From contig NZ_JADGES010000008.1 in NCBI RefSeq assembly GCF_016744255.1, positions 1-53,067 on the forward strand: a stretch of 53,067 nucleotides of DNA, given 5' to 3'. The position numbers and the translations under genes are program-made. This document shows positions 18,550-27,421 of the stretch, piece by piece; the first letter of the stretch is position 1; each line of letters opens with the position of its first letter. This DNA comes from Maribacter sp. (GTDB lineage: Bacteria; Bacteroidota; Bacteroidia; Flavobacteriales; Flavobacteriaceae). Under the pieces are notes generated by a model. That model had not been told where the DNA came from, searched no databases, and saw only the letters and a list, made by a program, of their open reading frames with translations.

Positions 18550-19917
18550 TTAGGAAGATGTAATAAACCGGCTATACCAAAAACCCGAATCTTTTATCTT
18601 TCTTTTTTGTGTCTTAAAATCTACATGCACAAGTCCAAATTTTGGATAATAGCCTTCCGCCCACTCAAAATTATCCGTAAATGTCCAAACAAAATACCCC
18701 TCAACCTTTAGTCCATTTTCCTTAGCCCTTTTTACTTCTTTTAAGTAATCTTCTAGATATGCAATACGTTCCACATCTTTAATTTTACTATCTACAACAG
18801 CATCATTAAAAGCTGCACCATTTTCTGTGACAATCACTTTTTTTACCTTAGGATATGCACTAAACTGGGCAATCATATTATACAAACTAGGAGGATATAC
18901 TTCCCAATCCATCAATGTTATCTTCACATTACGTTTTGTTGCTTTTACAATTTTTGCTTTTAAATAAGGAACCCAAAAGCTATGTTTTACAATCTCCCGA
19001 GTATAGTTTTGCACTCCTATAAAATCGAATTCAAAAATACTATTCTGCTCATCTTCTGGTTCCGCCAGTTCTTTAATTTTTTTTAAAACAGGAATATCTC
19101 CTAAAGGATAACCCATTCCTAAAGACGGTTCTATAAACAACCTATTCAACATTGTATCTGCTCTTTTAGCCGCAGAAATATCCTTTTTTTTCTGGCTATT
19201 TGGCGTTATTTGTGAACAAGAAAATGTAGTGCCAATATTAGCTTTGGAAACCATTTCTCTAAGGACTCTTCCTCCTATAGCCTGACATAAAACAGCATGA
19301 TGAACCGAAGGCAAAAAATGTTTCAAGCCTTTTTTTCCTGGCGCATGAACTCCAAGAAAATAACCTGCTCCGGTAAAAACCATGGGTTCATTTAAAACCA
19401 TCCAATTCTTTACTCGATCACCAAAACTCTGAGCACACAGAACCGCATATTCCTTAAACCATTCTAATATTTTCCTATTTACCCAACCCCCTTGATCTTC
19501 TAAAACTTGTGGCAAATCCCAATGATATAAGGTTATCCAAGGCGTAATTCCGCATTCTAAACAAAAATCAATTATATCATTATAATACTGTATTCCTTCT
19601 TTACTAGGTTTTCCTACTCCACTGGGCAGTAACCTAGACCAGGAAAGGGAAAACCTAAAATTTTTAATCCCCATAGATTTCATCAAAAGAATATCTTCTT
19701 TATATCTATAGTAAAAATCACATGCTACAGTACCATTTTGGTTTTGATAGATATTTCCTTTTTTTGAAGAAAAAACATCCCATATCGACTTTCCTTTATC
19801 ATGTATATTATGCGCTCCTTCAATTTGGTAAGCTGCTGTAGATACTCCCCAAATGAAATTTGCTCCAAAATCTTCCGCACTTAACCGGCTATCTTTTTCG
19901 TTTGATAAATTTAACAT
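18550..19917 (-). CDS. GH1 beta-glucosidase
   Basis: Retaining beta-glycosidase of family GH1, 455 residues, no signal peptide, so cytoplasmic. Visible marks are FIWGVSTAAYQIEGA near the N-terminus, acid/base Glu177 in MVLNEP, nucleophile Glu365 in VIVTENGAAF, and the C-terminal GYFVWTFTDNFEWAEGY, all at normal spacing. It is the last gene of a minus-strand trio, 7 bp after a MurG-like glycosyltransferase, which in turn follows an LpxH-like phosphoesterase. That coupling suggests the glucosidase acts on a glucosylated product made or handled by this set and not simply on dietary cellobiose. This is inference; family assignment is certain. Confidence 0.94.
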   Translation of the reverse strand: MLNLSNEKDSRLSAEDFGANFIWGVSTAAYQIEGAHNIHDKGKSIWDVFSSKKGNIYQNQNGTVACDFYYRYKEDILLMKSMGIKNFRFSLSWSRLLPSGVGKPSKEGIQYYNDIIDFCLECGITPWITLYHWDLPQVLEDQGGWVNRKILEWFKEYAVLCAQSFGDRVKNWMVLNEPMVFTGAGYFLGVHAPGKKGLKHFLPSVHHAVLCQAIGGRVLREMVSKANIGTTFSCSQITPNSQKKKDISAAKRADTMLNRLFIEPSLGMGYPLGDIPVLKKIKELAEPEDEQNSIFEFDFIGVQNYTREIVKHSFWVPYLKAKIVKATKRNVKITLMDWEVYPPSLYNMIAQFSAYPKVKKVIVTENGAAFNDAVVDSKIKDVERIAYLEDYLKEVKRAKENGLKVEGYFVWTFTDNFEWAEGYYPKFGLVHVDFKTQKRKIKDSGFWYSRFITSS

Positions 19918-19924
19918 GCAGAGC

Positions 19925-20920
19925 TTATAAAGTCACTGCTTCTTCGAGCAACTTATTAATTATTACATCCGTAACCTCTGGGTAATCTACTTCTATAATT
20001 TTGTTAGAATCTACCCAAGATCTAATTTTATCCAAATGTTTTTCTTTAAGAGATTTTAATACCGGAACCCCCATATCTTTAAGAGCAGCATTATTACATT
20101 GTTGTTCGTATTGCCCTTTCATAGGAATTACTAGGAGTTTCTTCTTTAAAAAAAGCGCTTCGGCTGGGGTCTCGAAACCGGCACCGCAAAGTACCCCGAG
20201 ACTATTAGCCATACTATATATAAAGCCTTCATTAGTTATAGGTACTATAGAAACATTATCTTTAAAATATGGAGTTGTATTGTGTTTAGAAAAAACCTGC
20301 CAATTAATATGTTTAATTTTGGATAGTACCAGCGCTATTTTTTTATCACTATAAGCTGGCAAATAAACGGTATAATGATTGCCCTTATTTGTTTTTAAAC
20401 TTCGTATATCATTTCTAATTATGGGGGTGAAAATATTTTCTTCGTAAGACTTAAAATGCAATCCGTATTGGTGTGTTGTAGGTGCATAATTTTTAAGTAT
20501 CATTCTACCCAACAAGTCATTTTTTTTAGGTTTAGGTGCACTGGCCGATAATACTGCAGCTTGGTGGCTAAAACTAAAGCAAGACTTGTTTTTAAGTTTA
20601 CAAGCCCAAGCAGATACAGGCTCAAAATCATTAATGACAATATCATATTTTTGAATAGGAATAGTTTTTATTTCTTTTTGCAAGCGAGCTGTATTTGCCT
20701 TTAGATAGGTTCTCCACATATTTACCCCTCCTTTCTTTCCAAAAATAAAACTCAGTCCTTCTAACTGGTATTTTACTTCATAAGGAATTTTAATATCGGC
20801 TTGAGTACCGCTAACCAAAATATCTAAATCTATATTCTTGCTTTGCAAAGCAGGAATAACATCTCTTGCCCTACTTAAATGCCCATTCCCCGTACCTTGA
20901 ATAGCGTATAAAACCTTCAT
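19925..20920 (-). CDS. MurG/UGT-like glycosyltransferase (GT-B fold)
   Basis: 331-residue protein with the N-terminus VLYAIQGTGNGHLSRARDV, characteristic of the Glyco_trans_1_3 group (PF13528-like, MJ1255/VC2487 type), a GT-B family related to MurG and macrolide glycosyltransferases. The C-terminal nucleotide-sugar site shows GVLCGAGFETPAEALFLKK and IPMKGQYEQQCNNA, the usual glycine-rich, Glu and Gln pattern of this fold. There is no membrane segment; it is probably peripheral. It begins 18 bp after the phosphoesterase and ends 7 bp before the GH1 gene, so one transcript is expected. Donor and acceptor are unknown; a lipid acceptor would fit the neighbours. Confidence 0.85.
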   Translation of the reverse strand: MKVLYAIQGTGNGHLSRARDVIPALQSKNIDLDILVSGTQADIKIPYEVKYQLEGLSFIFGKKGGVNMWRTYLKANTARLQKEIKTIPIQKYDIVINDFEPVSAWACKLKNKSCFSFSHQAAVLSASAPKPKKNDLLGRMILKNYAPTTHQYGLHFKSYEENIFTPIIRNDIRSLKTNKGNHYTVYLPAYSDKKIALVLSKIKHINWQVFSKHNTTPYFKDNVSIVPITNEGFIYSMANSLGVLCGAGFETPAEALFLKKKLLVIPMKGQYEQQCNNAALKDMGVPVLKSLKEKHLDKIRSWVDSNKIIEVDYPEVTDVIINKLLEEAVTL

Positions 20921-20938
20921 TAAAATAAAATATAAAAA

Positions 20939-21805
20939 TTAGTCTTGACTTTTAGGTTCACTAAGAATTTGAAACTCTTTAACCAAACTCTCAAAAAGCT
21001 GATTCTTTTCTAACATCTCCATTTGTTCCGAATCTTCTTCTTCTTCTTCATTAATTACCAGAGTATCTTCTAAGTATTTATAAAGAACCCATTCCGAATT
21101 ATTATATTCTAATGCGGTTAGGTTCTCTATCCAATCTCCAGAATTTAGATACATTACCTCTCCCTTTGCTGTTTTTATTTCTCGCATTTCTGGTTGATGA
21201 ATATGCCCACAAACTACATAATCATACTCATTCTCAATAGCTATATCTGCAGCAATTTGCTCAAAATTATTTATAAATTTTACAGCAGATTTTACGCTGT
21301 TCTTTATTTTCTTAGACATAGATACTGGACCTTTTCCAAATTTTTTACTCACAGAATTTACCATTCTGTTTAATACAATTAACAAATCGTATCCTTTAGC
21401 TCCTAATTTGGCTATCCACTTAGAATGTTGCATGGTAACATCAAAAACATCGCCATGAAAAAACCACATCTTCTTATCATCTACAGTAAGTAATACCTTG
21501 TTAACTATCGTAAAAGAACCTAATTTAAAACCTACAAATTTTCGAAGCATTTCATCATGGTTCCCAGTTATGTAATGCACCTTGACTCCTTTAGAAATCC
21601 ACTCCATAATGAGTTTAATAACTTTCATATGTGATTTTGGCCAATAGCGCTTACTAAACTGCCATATATCTATGATATCCCCATTTAAAATAACCTCTTT
21701 GGGTTTAATTGATTTTAAATACTTTAAAAGCTCCTTGGCATGACATCCATAGGTACCCAAGTGCACATCCGAAATGACCACAATATCAACAGGTCTTTTT
21801 TTCAT
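20939..21805 (-). CDS. LpxH-like metallophosphoesterase
   Basis: Calcineurin-like phosphoesterase of 288 residues resembling UDP-2,3-diacylglucosamine diphosphatase. The metal-binding motifs appear in order: D13-x-H15 (SDVHLG), NGDIID (41-46), GNHDE (81-85), FFHGD, and a late CGHIHQPE. The FSKRYWPKSH segment and the HGDVFD motif recall the LpxH/YbbF group. An acidic Glu-rich tail follows the fold. It is the first gene of the trio with the glycosyltransferase and GH1. Whether it is the true lipid A enzyme or a paralogue recruited to another lipid-linked sugar cannot be told from sequence; the neighbours favour the latter. Confidence 0.85.
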   Translation of the reverse strand: MKKRPVDIVVISDVHLGTYGCHAKELLKYLKSIKPKEVILNGDIIDIWQFSKRYWPKSHMKVIKLIMEWISKGVKVHYITGNHDEMLRKFVGFKLGSFTIVNKVLLTVDDKKMWFFHGDVFDVTMQHSKWIAKLGAKGYDLLIVLNRMVNSVSKKFGKGPVSMSKKIKNSVKSAVKFINNFEQIAADIAIENEYDYVVCGHIHQPEMREIKTAKGEVMYLNSGDWIENLTALEYNNSEWVLYKYLEDTLVINEEEEEDSEQMEMLEKNQLFESLVKEFQILSEPKSQD

Positions 21806-22289
21806 AGAATACGTTTAGATTCCTTATTCGGGAATCTTTTAAATTTAAGTGGAGAGTAATAGGAAACAAATTGTGTTATAAAAAAATGGATAATCCAAGT
21901 CGATATAGTGATAAGAATAATTTTCATAGGAAAAATATACATACAAAGATGCGTATATATTATCCCCATATAGTAAGCTTAGTTTTACTTTTAAGTTATT
22001 TCATTGTTAAGAACAAATATTATAATTCTTAATTTACCCTGACTCCTATTAAAATACTCTACAAACTCTAGGACAGCCAGCCTGCAAGTAAATTAAGCCT
22101 ACCAAAAAGAGAATTCAGTCAATATTCCATACGCTAGACGGCAATATAAGGAGTAGAGCAGCATAAAAAAGATAAACCTAAAAACAGAAAAATTTAGGTA
22201 ATGTCACTAGCCTTTGACTAAAAAAATATAACTGATTATAAACGGAACATCAGATTAACAAAATCTGCCAGTTAAAGGTCTAAAGTACT
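21806..22289. other. Intergenic region without a supported gene
   Basis: About 480 bases between a gene start and a convergent-facing gene end. It contains a hairpin AGATTCC/GGAATCT at about 21820-21837 and a small dyad CAGATT/AATCTG at about 22250-22266. One short frame, 21886-22032 on the plus strand, would encode 48 residues with a hydrophobic run (VSLVLLLSYFIV), but it lacks a convincing ribosome site. No promoter consensus for the phosphoesterase was found. Confidence 0.4.
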
Positions 22290-22877
22290 TTAATTCTTTT
22301 GTAGTGTTCTATTATACAAGTAAAATAGTATGATTTCCATTTTATTTTCCAATTTTGATCGAAGAATGCGAAATGCCTTTGTTATTTGCGCCTCAACAGT
22401 TTTGGTGGATATACTAAGATATGCAGAAATTTCAACATTGGTAAGCCCTTCTTTTTTACTTAAATAAAAAATTTGTTTGCATTTTGGTGGTAAATTTTCT
22501 ATTTCACAAGTAACGGTATTTATCATCTTCTCTACTTTTTTCTCGTCTAATTCTTCCACTACTTCGGTCAACGCGTTATAGTACTTTAGTTGTAGTAGCT
22601 GGCTAGATTTATTCCTTTTGTACGTGTTTATAAACTCATTATACACAGATTTATACAGAAAATTTTTAACAGAAAACTTATCGTTTAATTTTTTTCTAAA
22701 TTCCCAAGTTTTTAAAAATACATTTTGAACAATATCTTTTGCTAAAGCTTGGTCATTAACCAAGGTTAGGGCGTAGGCTTGCAACCCTCTATGATATTTC
22801 TGCAACAGAAAAGTATAGGCTTTTTCATCGCCTTTCTTTAAAGATTTAATTAAAGTTGAATTATGATTAAAATTCAT
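22290..22877 (-). CDS. ECF-type RNA polymerase sigma factor (FecI-like)
   Basis: 195-residue sigma-70 family protein. Region 2 covers the N-terminal part (YALTLVNDQALAKDIVQNVFLKTWE) and region 4 the C-terminal part (LPPKCKQIFYLSKKEGLTNVEISAYLSISTKTVEAQITKA), the Bacteroidetes FecI-like arrangement. It is divergent from the FecR gene, with 117 bp between. It should be held or activated by that anti-sigma factor in response to substrate bound by the TonB-dependent receptor at 24302. Start is ATG at 22877, within the expected distance of the sigma-2 domain. Confidence 0.92.
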   Translation of the reverse strand: MNFNHNSTLIKSLKKGDEKAYTFLLQKYHRGLQAYALTLVNDQALAKDIVQNVFLKTWEFRKKLNDKFSVKNFLYKSVYNEFINTYKRNKSSQLLQLKYYNALTEVVEELDEKKVEKMINTVTCEIENLPPKCKQIFYLSKKEGLTNVEISAYLSISTKTVEAQITKAFRILRSKLENKMEIILFYLYNRTLQKN

Positions 22878-22963
22878 AATGTAAATATATATAAATCATT
22901 TTATTTTAATAAAAAATATCAATTTGAGAAAATAAAGCGCCAAAAAATAAGGGTATTATAATT

Positions 22964-22971
22964 TAGCTTTG
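22964..22971 (+). promoter_or_regulatory. Possible -7 box before fecR
   Basis: TAGCTTTG fits TAnnTTTG and lies 23 bases before the fecR ATG at 22995. No TTG is present at the usual -33 distance. Confidence 0.4.
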
Positions 22972-22994
22972 TAATATATATAAAGGGGATTTAA

Positions 22995-24155
22995 ATGTTA
23001 GAGCCTAAATTTGAAAAAATATTAATAAAATACTTAAATAATTCTATTCAAATTCAAGAATTAGATGAGCTTAATATTTGGATTAAAAAACATGGTAATG
23101 AGGCAATTTTTAAAAGCTTCATTAAAACAAACTATGTCTTAACTATGAGCGCAAATGATTCCGATTTAACAGAACTAAATAAAATATTACTAAAACGAAT
23201 TAAAACAGATAAGAATATTTTTTATCAAAGAAGAATAAGAGTTTTCTTAAAAAATGCTGCTGTTATTCTTTTGTTCATTGGCCTAGGCTATTTTATACAG
23301 CAAAGTTTTTTTAATGGAGAAATTAATTTAGCGAAATCATCTATTGAAAAAAAGATTGTTCTTGAACTAGAAGACGATGAAATTATTGAACTCTCTGAGA
23401 GTGGATTTTCTAATATTACGGACTCAAAAGGTGATATTTTAGGAATTCAAAAAGGGGCAAAAATCAAATACAAATCGCCTTTACAACCTAATAAGTTAGC
23501 TTATCATACGCTAAAAGTACCTTATGGCAAAAGGTATAATATAGAACTATCTGATGGTACGGAAGTATACTTAAACTCTGGCAGCTCTTTAAAGTATCCA
23601 ACACAGTTTGTTCAAGGTACGGATAGACAGGTTTTTTTAGAAGGAGAAGCTTTTTTTGAAGTGTCTCATGATATAGAACATCCCTTTTTAGTCTTTACCA
23701 ATGAGATAAATATACAAGTACTAGGAACAAAATTCAATGTTTCTAATTATGCTGATGAACATAATACCGACGTAGTTTTAACAAGTGGCTCTGTGGCTAT
23801 TAACCATTTAGGAATTAATAAAGAAGAAAAGAAAGAAGTTTTATTAAAACCAGGATTTAAAGGCGCTTTTAATAGAACCGAGAAGACAATTTCAATAGAA
23901 AAAGTAGATACTACTGTATATACTTCATGGATGAATGGAAGCTTAATATTTAAGAATGAATCTTTTCGCAATATTATGAAAACGTTGGAGCGCCAGTATG
24001 ATGTAATAATAATAGTTAATAAACAAGAAGAAAAAGAAACATTTAATACAATTATTGAGGTAGAAAAAGAAACAATTGAAGAGGTTTTAAATTACTTTAA
24101 AAAAATACATAACATTGAATACCAAATTATTAACAATAAAATTGTAATTAATTAA
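22995..24155 (+). CDS. FecR-family anti-sigma/transmembrane sensor
   Basis: Inner-membrane regulator of 386 residues that relays receptor occupancy to the divergent ECF sigma factor. A cytoplasmic N-terminal part (1 to about 78) precedes one membrane helix (NAAVILLFIGLGYFI). The periplasmic FecR domain follows with LKVPYGKRYNIELSDGTEVY, LNSGSSLKYP and VFLEGEAFFEVSHD. The C-terminal DUF4974-like region ends at ITNNKIVIN-type sequence and is thought to contact the receptor's STN domain. The gene for such a receptor starts 146 bp downstream, so the pair is likely co-regulated. Strong family call. Confidence 0.93.
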   Translation: MLEPKFEKILIKYLNNSIQIQELDELNIWIKKHGNEAIFKSFIKTNYVLTMSANDSDLTELNKILLKRIKTDKNIFYQRRIRVFLKNAAVILLFIGLGYFIQQSFFNGEINLAKSSIEKKIVLELEDDEIIELSESGFSNITDSKGDILGIQKGAKIKYKSPLQPNKLAYHTLKVPYGKRYNIELSDGTEVYLNSGSSLKYPTQFVQGTDRQVFLEGEAFFEVSHDIEHPFLVFTNEINIQVLGTKFNVSNYADEHNTDVVLTSGSVAINHLGINKEEKKEVLLKPGFKGAFNRTEKTISIEKVDTTVYTSWMNGSLIFKNESFRNIMKTLERQYDVIIIVNKQEEKETFNTIIEVEKETIEEVLNYFKKIHNIEYQIINNKIVIN

Positions 24156-24219
24156 CTTAAAAAAAACAGAACAAAAAAATGAAGTAAACATTGCAAATTA
24201 TAGAATTGTCAATTGTTAA

Positions 24220-24249
24220 AATCGGAAGGTGCTACAACACCTCCCGATT
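24220..24249 (+). other. Hairpin between fecR and the TonB receptor gene
   Basis: AATCGGAAGGTG and CACCTCCCGATT form a 12-bp stem with one mismatch around a 6-base loop. No T-run follows, so it is not a standard terminator. It may be a processing or stabilising element in the leader of the receptor mRNA, 52 bases before its ATG. Confidence 0.5.
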
Positions 24250-24301
24250 AGTATAAGCGATTAACACTAACGTATTAACCTCTAATTAACTTTTTAAAAT
24301 T

Positions 24302-27256
24302 ATGAAAAAAAACTCAACCACTAAGATGAATTCGTCTTGGACACTTAAATTCGACTTAAAAATGAAATTGTCACTTCTTTTTCTTTTTACAACAGTCTTT
24401 GCACTTCAAGCAAATAGATCATACTCCCAAGTAACAAAAATGTCTTTGGATATGCATAATGTTACTGTTGAAAAGGTTCTTTCAGAAATCGAAACAAATA
24501 CGGAGTTCAAATTTTTATATAATACCAAAGCAGTTGATTTAAATAGAAAACTTTCTATTAAAGTAAAAAATGCAAGAATAGAAAATATCTTAAAAAAAAT
24601 ATTTACAAATGCTGGTACAAAATATGAAATTGATAACAGAAAAATTTTATTGTATAAAGTAGAATTTAAAAACGTTACTAATAAAATAAATAATACAAAG
24701 GAAAATACCAAATTACAACTTGAAGTAAGAGGTAAGGTTACTGATGAAAAAGGAGAGCCATTACCCGGTGCTTCTGTAGTAGAAAAAGGAACTACAAATG
24801 GCACCACCGTTGATTTTGATGGCAACTTTGTCATAGAAGTAACAGATACAAGCGCAACTTTAATTTTCTCTTATATAGGCTATGTTAAAGAAGAAGTGGT
24901 AATTGGGGAAAATATAACTTTGAATATTCAATTAAATTTAGATTTACTCTCTTTAGATGAGGTTGTGGTGACAGGTTCAGGAAACCCTAAAACTAAGCTA
25001 GAATCTAGTGTAGCTATAACTACAATGGGGTCTAAACAAATAGAAGAGCAAGCACCTCAAAGTACCGCAGATTTATTACAATCCATTCCTGGATTTTTAG
25101 TAGAAACTTCGGCTGGTGAAACTGGGAATAATTTATTTGCTAGAGGTATCCCTACTGCAGGCGCTTATGAATATGTACAATTTCAAGAAGACGGGCTGCC
25201 TGTTTTTGAAGACGGAGCCTTGCAATTTGCAAATATTGACCAATTTCAAAGAACCGATGCAACTGTAAAAAGATTAGAAGCTATTAAAGGGGGTACCGCC
25301 TCAATTTATGCTTCAGGAGCTCCAGGTGGTATTATCAATTTTATATCTAAAACTGGGCAGAATGAATTTCAAGGAACTACCAAACTAACGGTTGGAGATT
25401 ATGGCTATTACAGAACTGATTTTAATTTCGGAGGAGCTTTAGTCCAAGATAAATTATTCTTTAATGTTGGTGGATTCTACAGAGTAGATGAAGGAGTTAG
25501 AACAACAGGGTTTGATGCTAATAAAGGCGGACAATTTAAAATTAATATGACGTATAAGTTTGATAAAGGTTATGCCCGTATTAATTACAAAAAATTAAAT
25601 GACAGAACCACTTTTTACCAATCAACTCCTTTTATTTGGGATAACGGAGAAATAAAGGAATACCCTGGCTTTAACGCAAATTACGGGACATTTACGGGCA
25701 GATATGCAAAGCTTAATATCCCTCAAGCTGGAGGGGGCTTTTTTGAAGCAAATATTGAAGATGGGGCACACCCTATTGTTGATGCCATAGGAGGCGAATT
25801 TAAGTATGCTTTATCAGATAATATAATAGTTAAAAACAGTTTTAGAAGCACAACGATAGACCATAGTTTTAATGCAATATTCGCCGCTCAATGGATGGGA
25901 GATGTATCTACGCAAACAGATTTAGCAGCAAATAATGGATGGGATAATGCTATATATACATTGGAGGCTCCTGGAAACCCTTCTTTAGATGGGGGTTCTG
26001 AATTAAAAAGAGCAGACTATTGGTATATTCATAAAGATATGGACAACTTTGTAAATAACTTATCTTTTAATTTTAATTGGGATAAGGTTAATCTAAACAT
26101 AGGACATTATTATTCTAACTGGAGGTCGCACCAATTCTGGAACTGGAGTAGTTTTTTAGTAACAGCATCTGATAATCCAAAATTAGTAAATGCAACAAAT
26201 TCGGTAACAGGAGAAGAGTATACCTATAATGGCATTTCAGGAATTTCATGGTTACAAAGAGAATCCGAAGTTAAAGGGGTTGTAAGAGCCGTTTTTGCCG
26301 ATGCAGAAATAAAAGCAAACGATAATTTGACTTTTAATCTTGGTCTACGCTATGATGATGATAAATATTCTGGATTTGGAGATAATGGTTCTTTCGGTAA
26401 TGATATTGGAATTTTACCAAACAATAGAGCAGATGATGGGGTAAATATTTTAAATGGAGATTATATTCATTGGGATTATTATGTAAGTGAATTATCTTAT
26501 TCTCTAGCAGGTAGTTATAAGTTTAATGACAATTTAGCTTCTTATTTAAGATATAGCAGAGGTTTCAGAGCTCCAATAGAAGAATCTTTTTATAACGCTG
26601 TAGGAAGTGGACAAGGTTCAGTAGCATTAGAGAGCTTAAAAAACACAGAGTTAAAACAGACCGAATTAGGATTAAAATATTCTGGTGAAAAAATAGCTGT
26701 TTTTGCAAACTTGTTTCACATGAATTTAGAAAATGTTGCTTACCAAGATATCGGAACAGGAGGAGTTGCAGAAGGGAAATTTGCAAACCTTCAAAACATT
26801 GGATTAGAATTAGAAACCATATTGAACCTTGGAGATTTTGGACTAACATTTAATGGAACTTTGCAAAAACCAGAGTATAAAGGTTTTGAAGGTAGTGCAG
26901 AAGAAGATAATGGTAATACCGCAAGACGTATTTCTAAATTTTACTTCAATATCCGTCCAGATTTTAATATCACTAACCATTTTAATCTGTATGCTAAGTA
27001 TTCCTATTTTGGGGATAAATACCAAGATATAGGAAATACTTTTGAACTACCTGGTTTTGGAGTTTTCAATGCAGGAGCATCTTACACATTAAATAACTTA
27101 CGTTTTGGTTTAGATGCCACAAATTTAACTAATACTATTGGGCTAACAGAAGCAGATGGTAGACAAAATGGTGCAGTTCCTACAAATGGCCAAACCTTTA
27201 TGGCTAGATCCATTTTTGGTAGAACTATAAAATTATCCATCTCTGTAAATTTCTAA
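24302..27256 (+). CDS. TonB-dependent receptor with STN and carboxypeptidase-like domains
   Basis: Outer-membrane active transporter of 984 residues. After a signal peptide (LSLLFLFTTVFALQA) comes a secretin/TonB short N-terminal (STN) domain at about 47-105, which talks to FecR. Then come a carboxypeptidase-regulatory-like beta domain (about 143-222, RGKVTDEKGEPLPGASV), the plug (about 235-345, with LEAIKGGTASIYASGAPGG), and a 22-strand-type barrel ending in the aromatic terminus SVNF. There is no SusD gene beside it, so it resembles FecA-like receptors and not SusC pairs. A trehalase lipoprotein follows; the likely substrate is trehalose or a trehalose-containing molecule. Substrate is inferred only from neighbours. 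Confidence 0.93.
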   Translation: MKKNSTTKMNSSWTLKFDLKMKLSLLFLFTTVFALQANRSYSQVTKMSLDMHNVTVEKVLSEIETNTEFKFLYNTKAVDLNRKLSIKVKNARIENILKKIFTNAGTKYEIDNRKILLYKVEFKNVTNKINNTKENTKLQLEVRGKVTDEKGEPLPGASVVEKGTTNGTTVDFDGNFVIEVTDTSATLIFSYIGYVKEEVVIGENITLNIQLNLDLLSLDEVVVTGSGNPKTKLESSVAITTMGSKQIEEQAPQSTADLLQSIPGFLVETSAGETGNNLFARGIPTAGAYEYVQFQEDGLPVFEDGALQFANIDQFQRTDATVKRLEAIKGGTASIYASGAPGGIINFISKTGQNEFQGTTKLTVGDYGYYRTDFNFGGALVQDKLFFNVGGFYRVDEGVRTTGFDANKGGQFKINMTYKFDKGYARINYKKLNDRTTFYQSTPFIWDNGEIKEYPGFNANYGTFTGRYAKLNIPQAGGGFFEANIEDGAHPIVDAIGGEFKYALSDNIIVKNSFRSTTIDHSFNAIFAAQWMGDVSTQTDLAANNGWDNAIYTLEAPGNPSLDGGSELKRADYWYIHKDMDNFVNNLSFNFNWDKVNLNIGHYYSNWRSHQFWNWSSFLVTASDNPKLVNATNSVTGEEYTYNGISGISWLQRESEVKGVVRAVFADAEIKANDNLTFNLGLRYDDDKYSGFGDNGSFGNDIGILPNNRADDGVNILNGDYIHWDYYVSELSYSLAGSYKFNDNLASYLRYSRGFRAPIEESFYNAVGSGQGSVALESLKNTELKQTELGLKYSGEKIAVFANLFHMNLENVAYQDIGTGGVAEGKFANLQNIGLELETILNLGDFGLTFNGTLQKPEYKGFEGSAEEDNGNTARRISKFYFNIRPDFNITNHFNLYAKYSYFGDKYQDIGNTFELPGFGVFNAGASYTLNNLRFGLDATNLTNTIGLTEADGRQNGAVPTNGQTFMARSIFGRTIKLSISVNF

Positions 27257-27298
27257 AAAAATAGATTTTTTGAGTTAATTGTTTATCGAAAGACATTG

Positions 27299-27326
27299 CA
27301 CGCATAATTGCGTGTAGTGTTTTTTA
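27299..27326 (+). terminator. Possible terminator or attenuator after the receptor gene
   Basis: A short stem CACGCA/TGCGTG (27299-27314) with a 4-base loop is followed after five bases by a run of T. It lies between the receptor and trehalase genes and could reduce readthrough. Confidence 0.4.
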
Positions 27327-27421
27327 TTAAGCATTGGTTATTAAGCGTATGCTCTTCAAAAAAAAATGTAACTAAAATTTTTAGACCTCAGCAGTGTTGT
27401 CTTAAAACCAATTATCGAATA

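Noticed and set aside
21886-22032. 48-codon open frame with a hydrophobic run in the 21.8-22.3 kb gap
   Set aside because: No convincing ribosome site, no promoter box, and AT-rich DNA easily gives such frames; mentioned only as a possibility.
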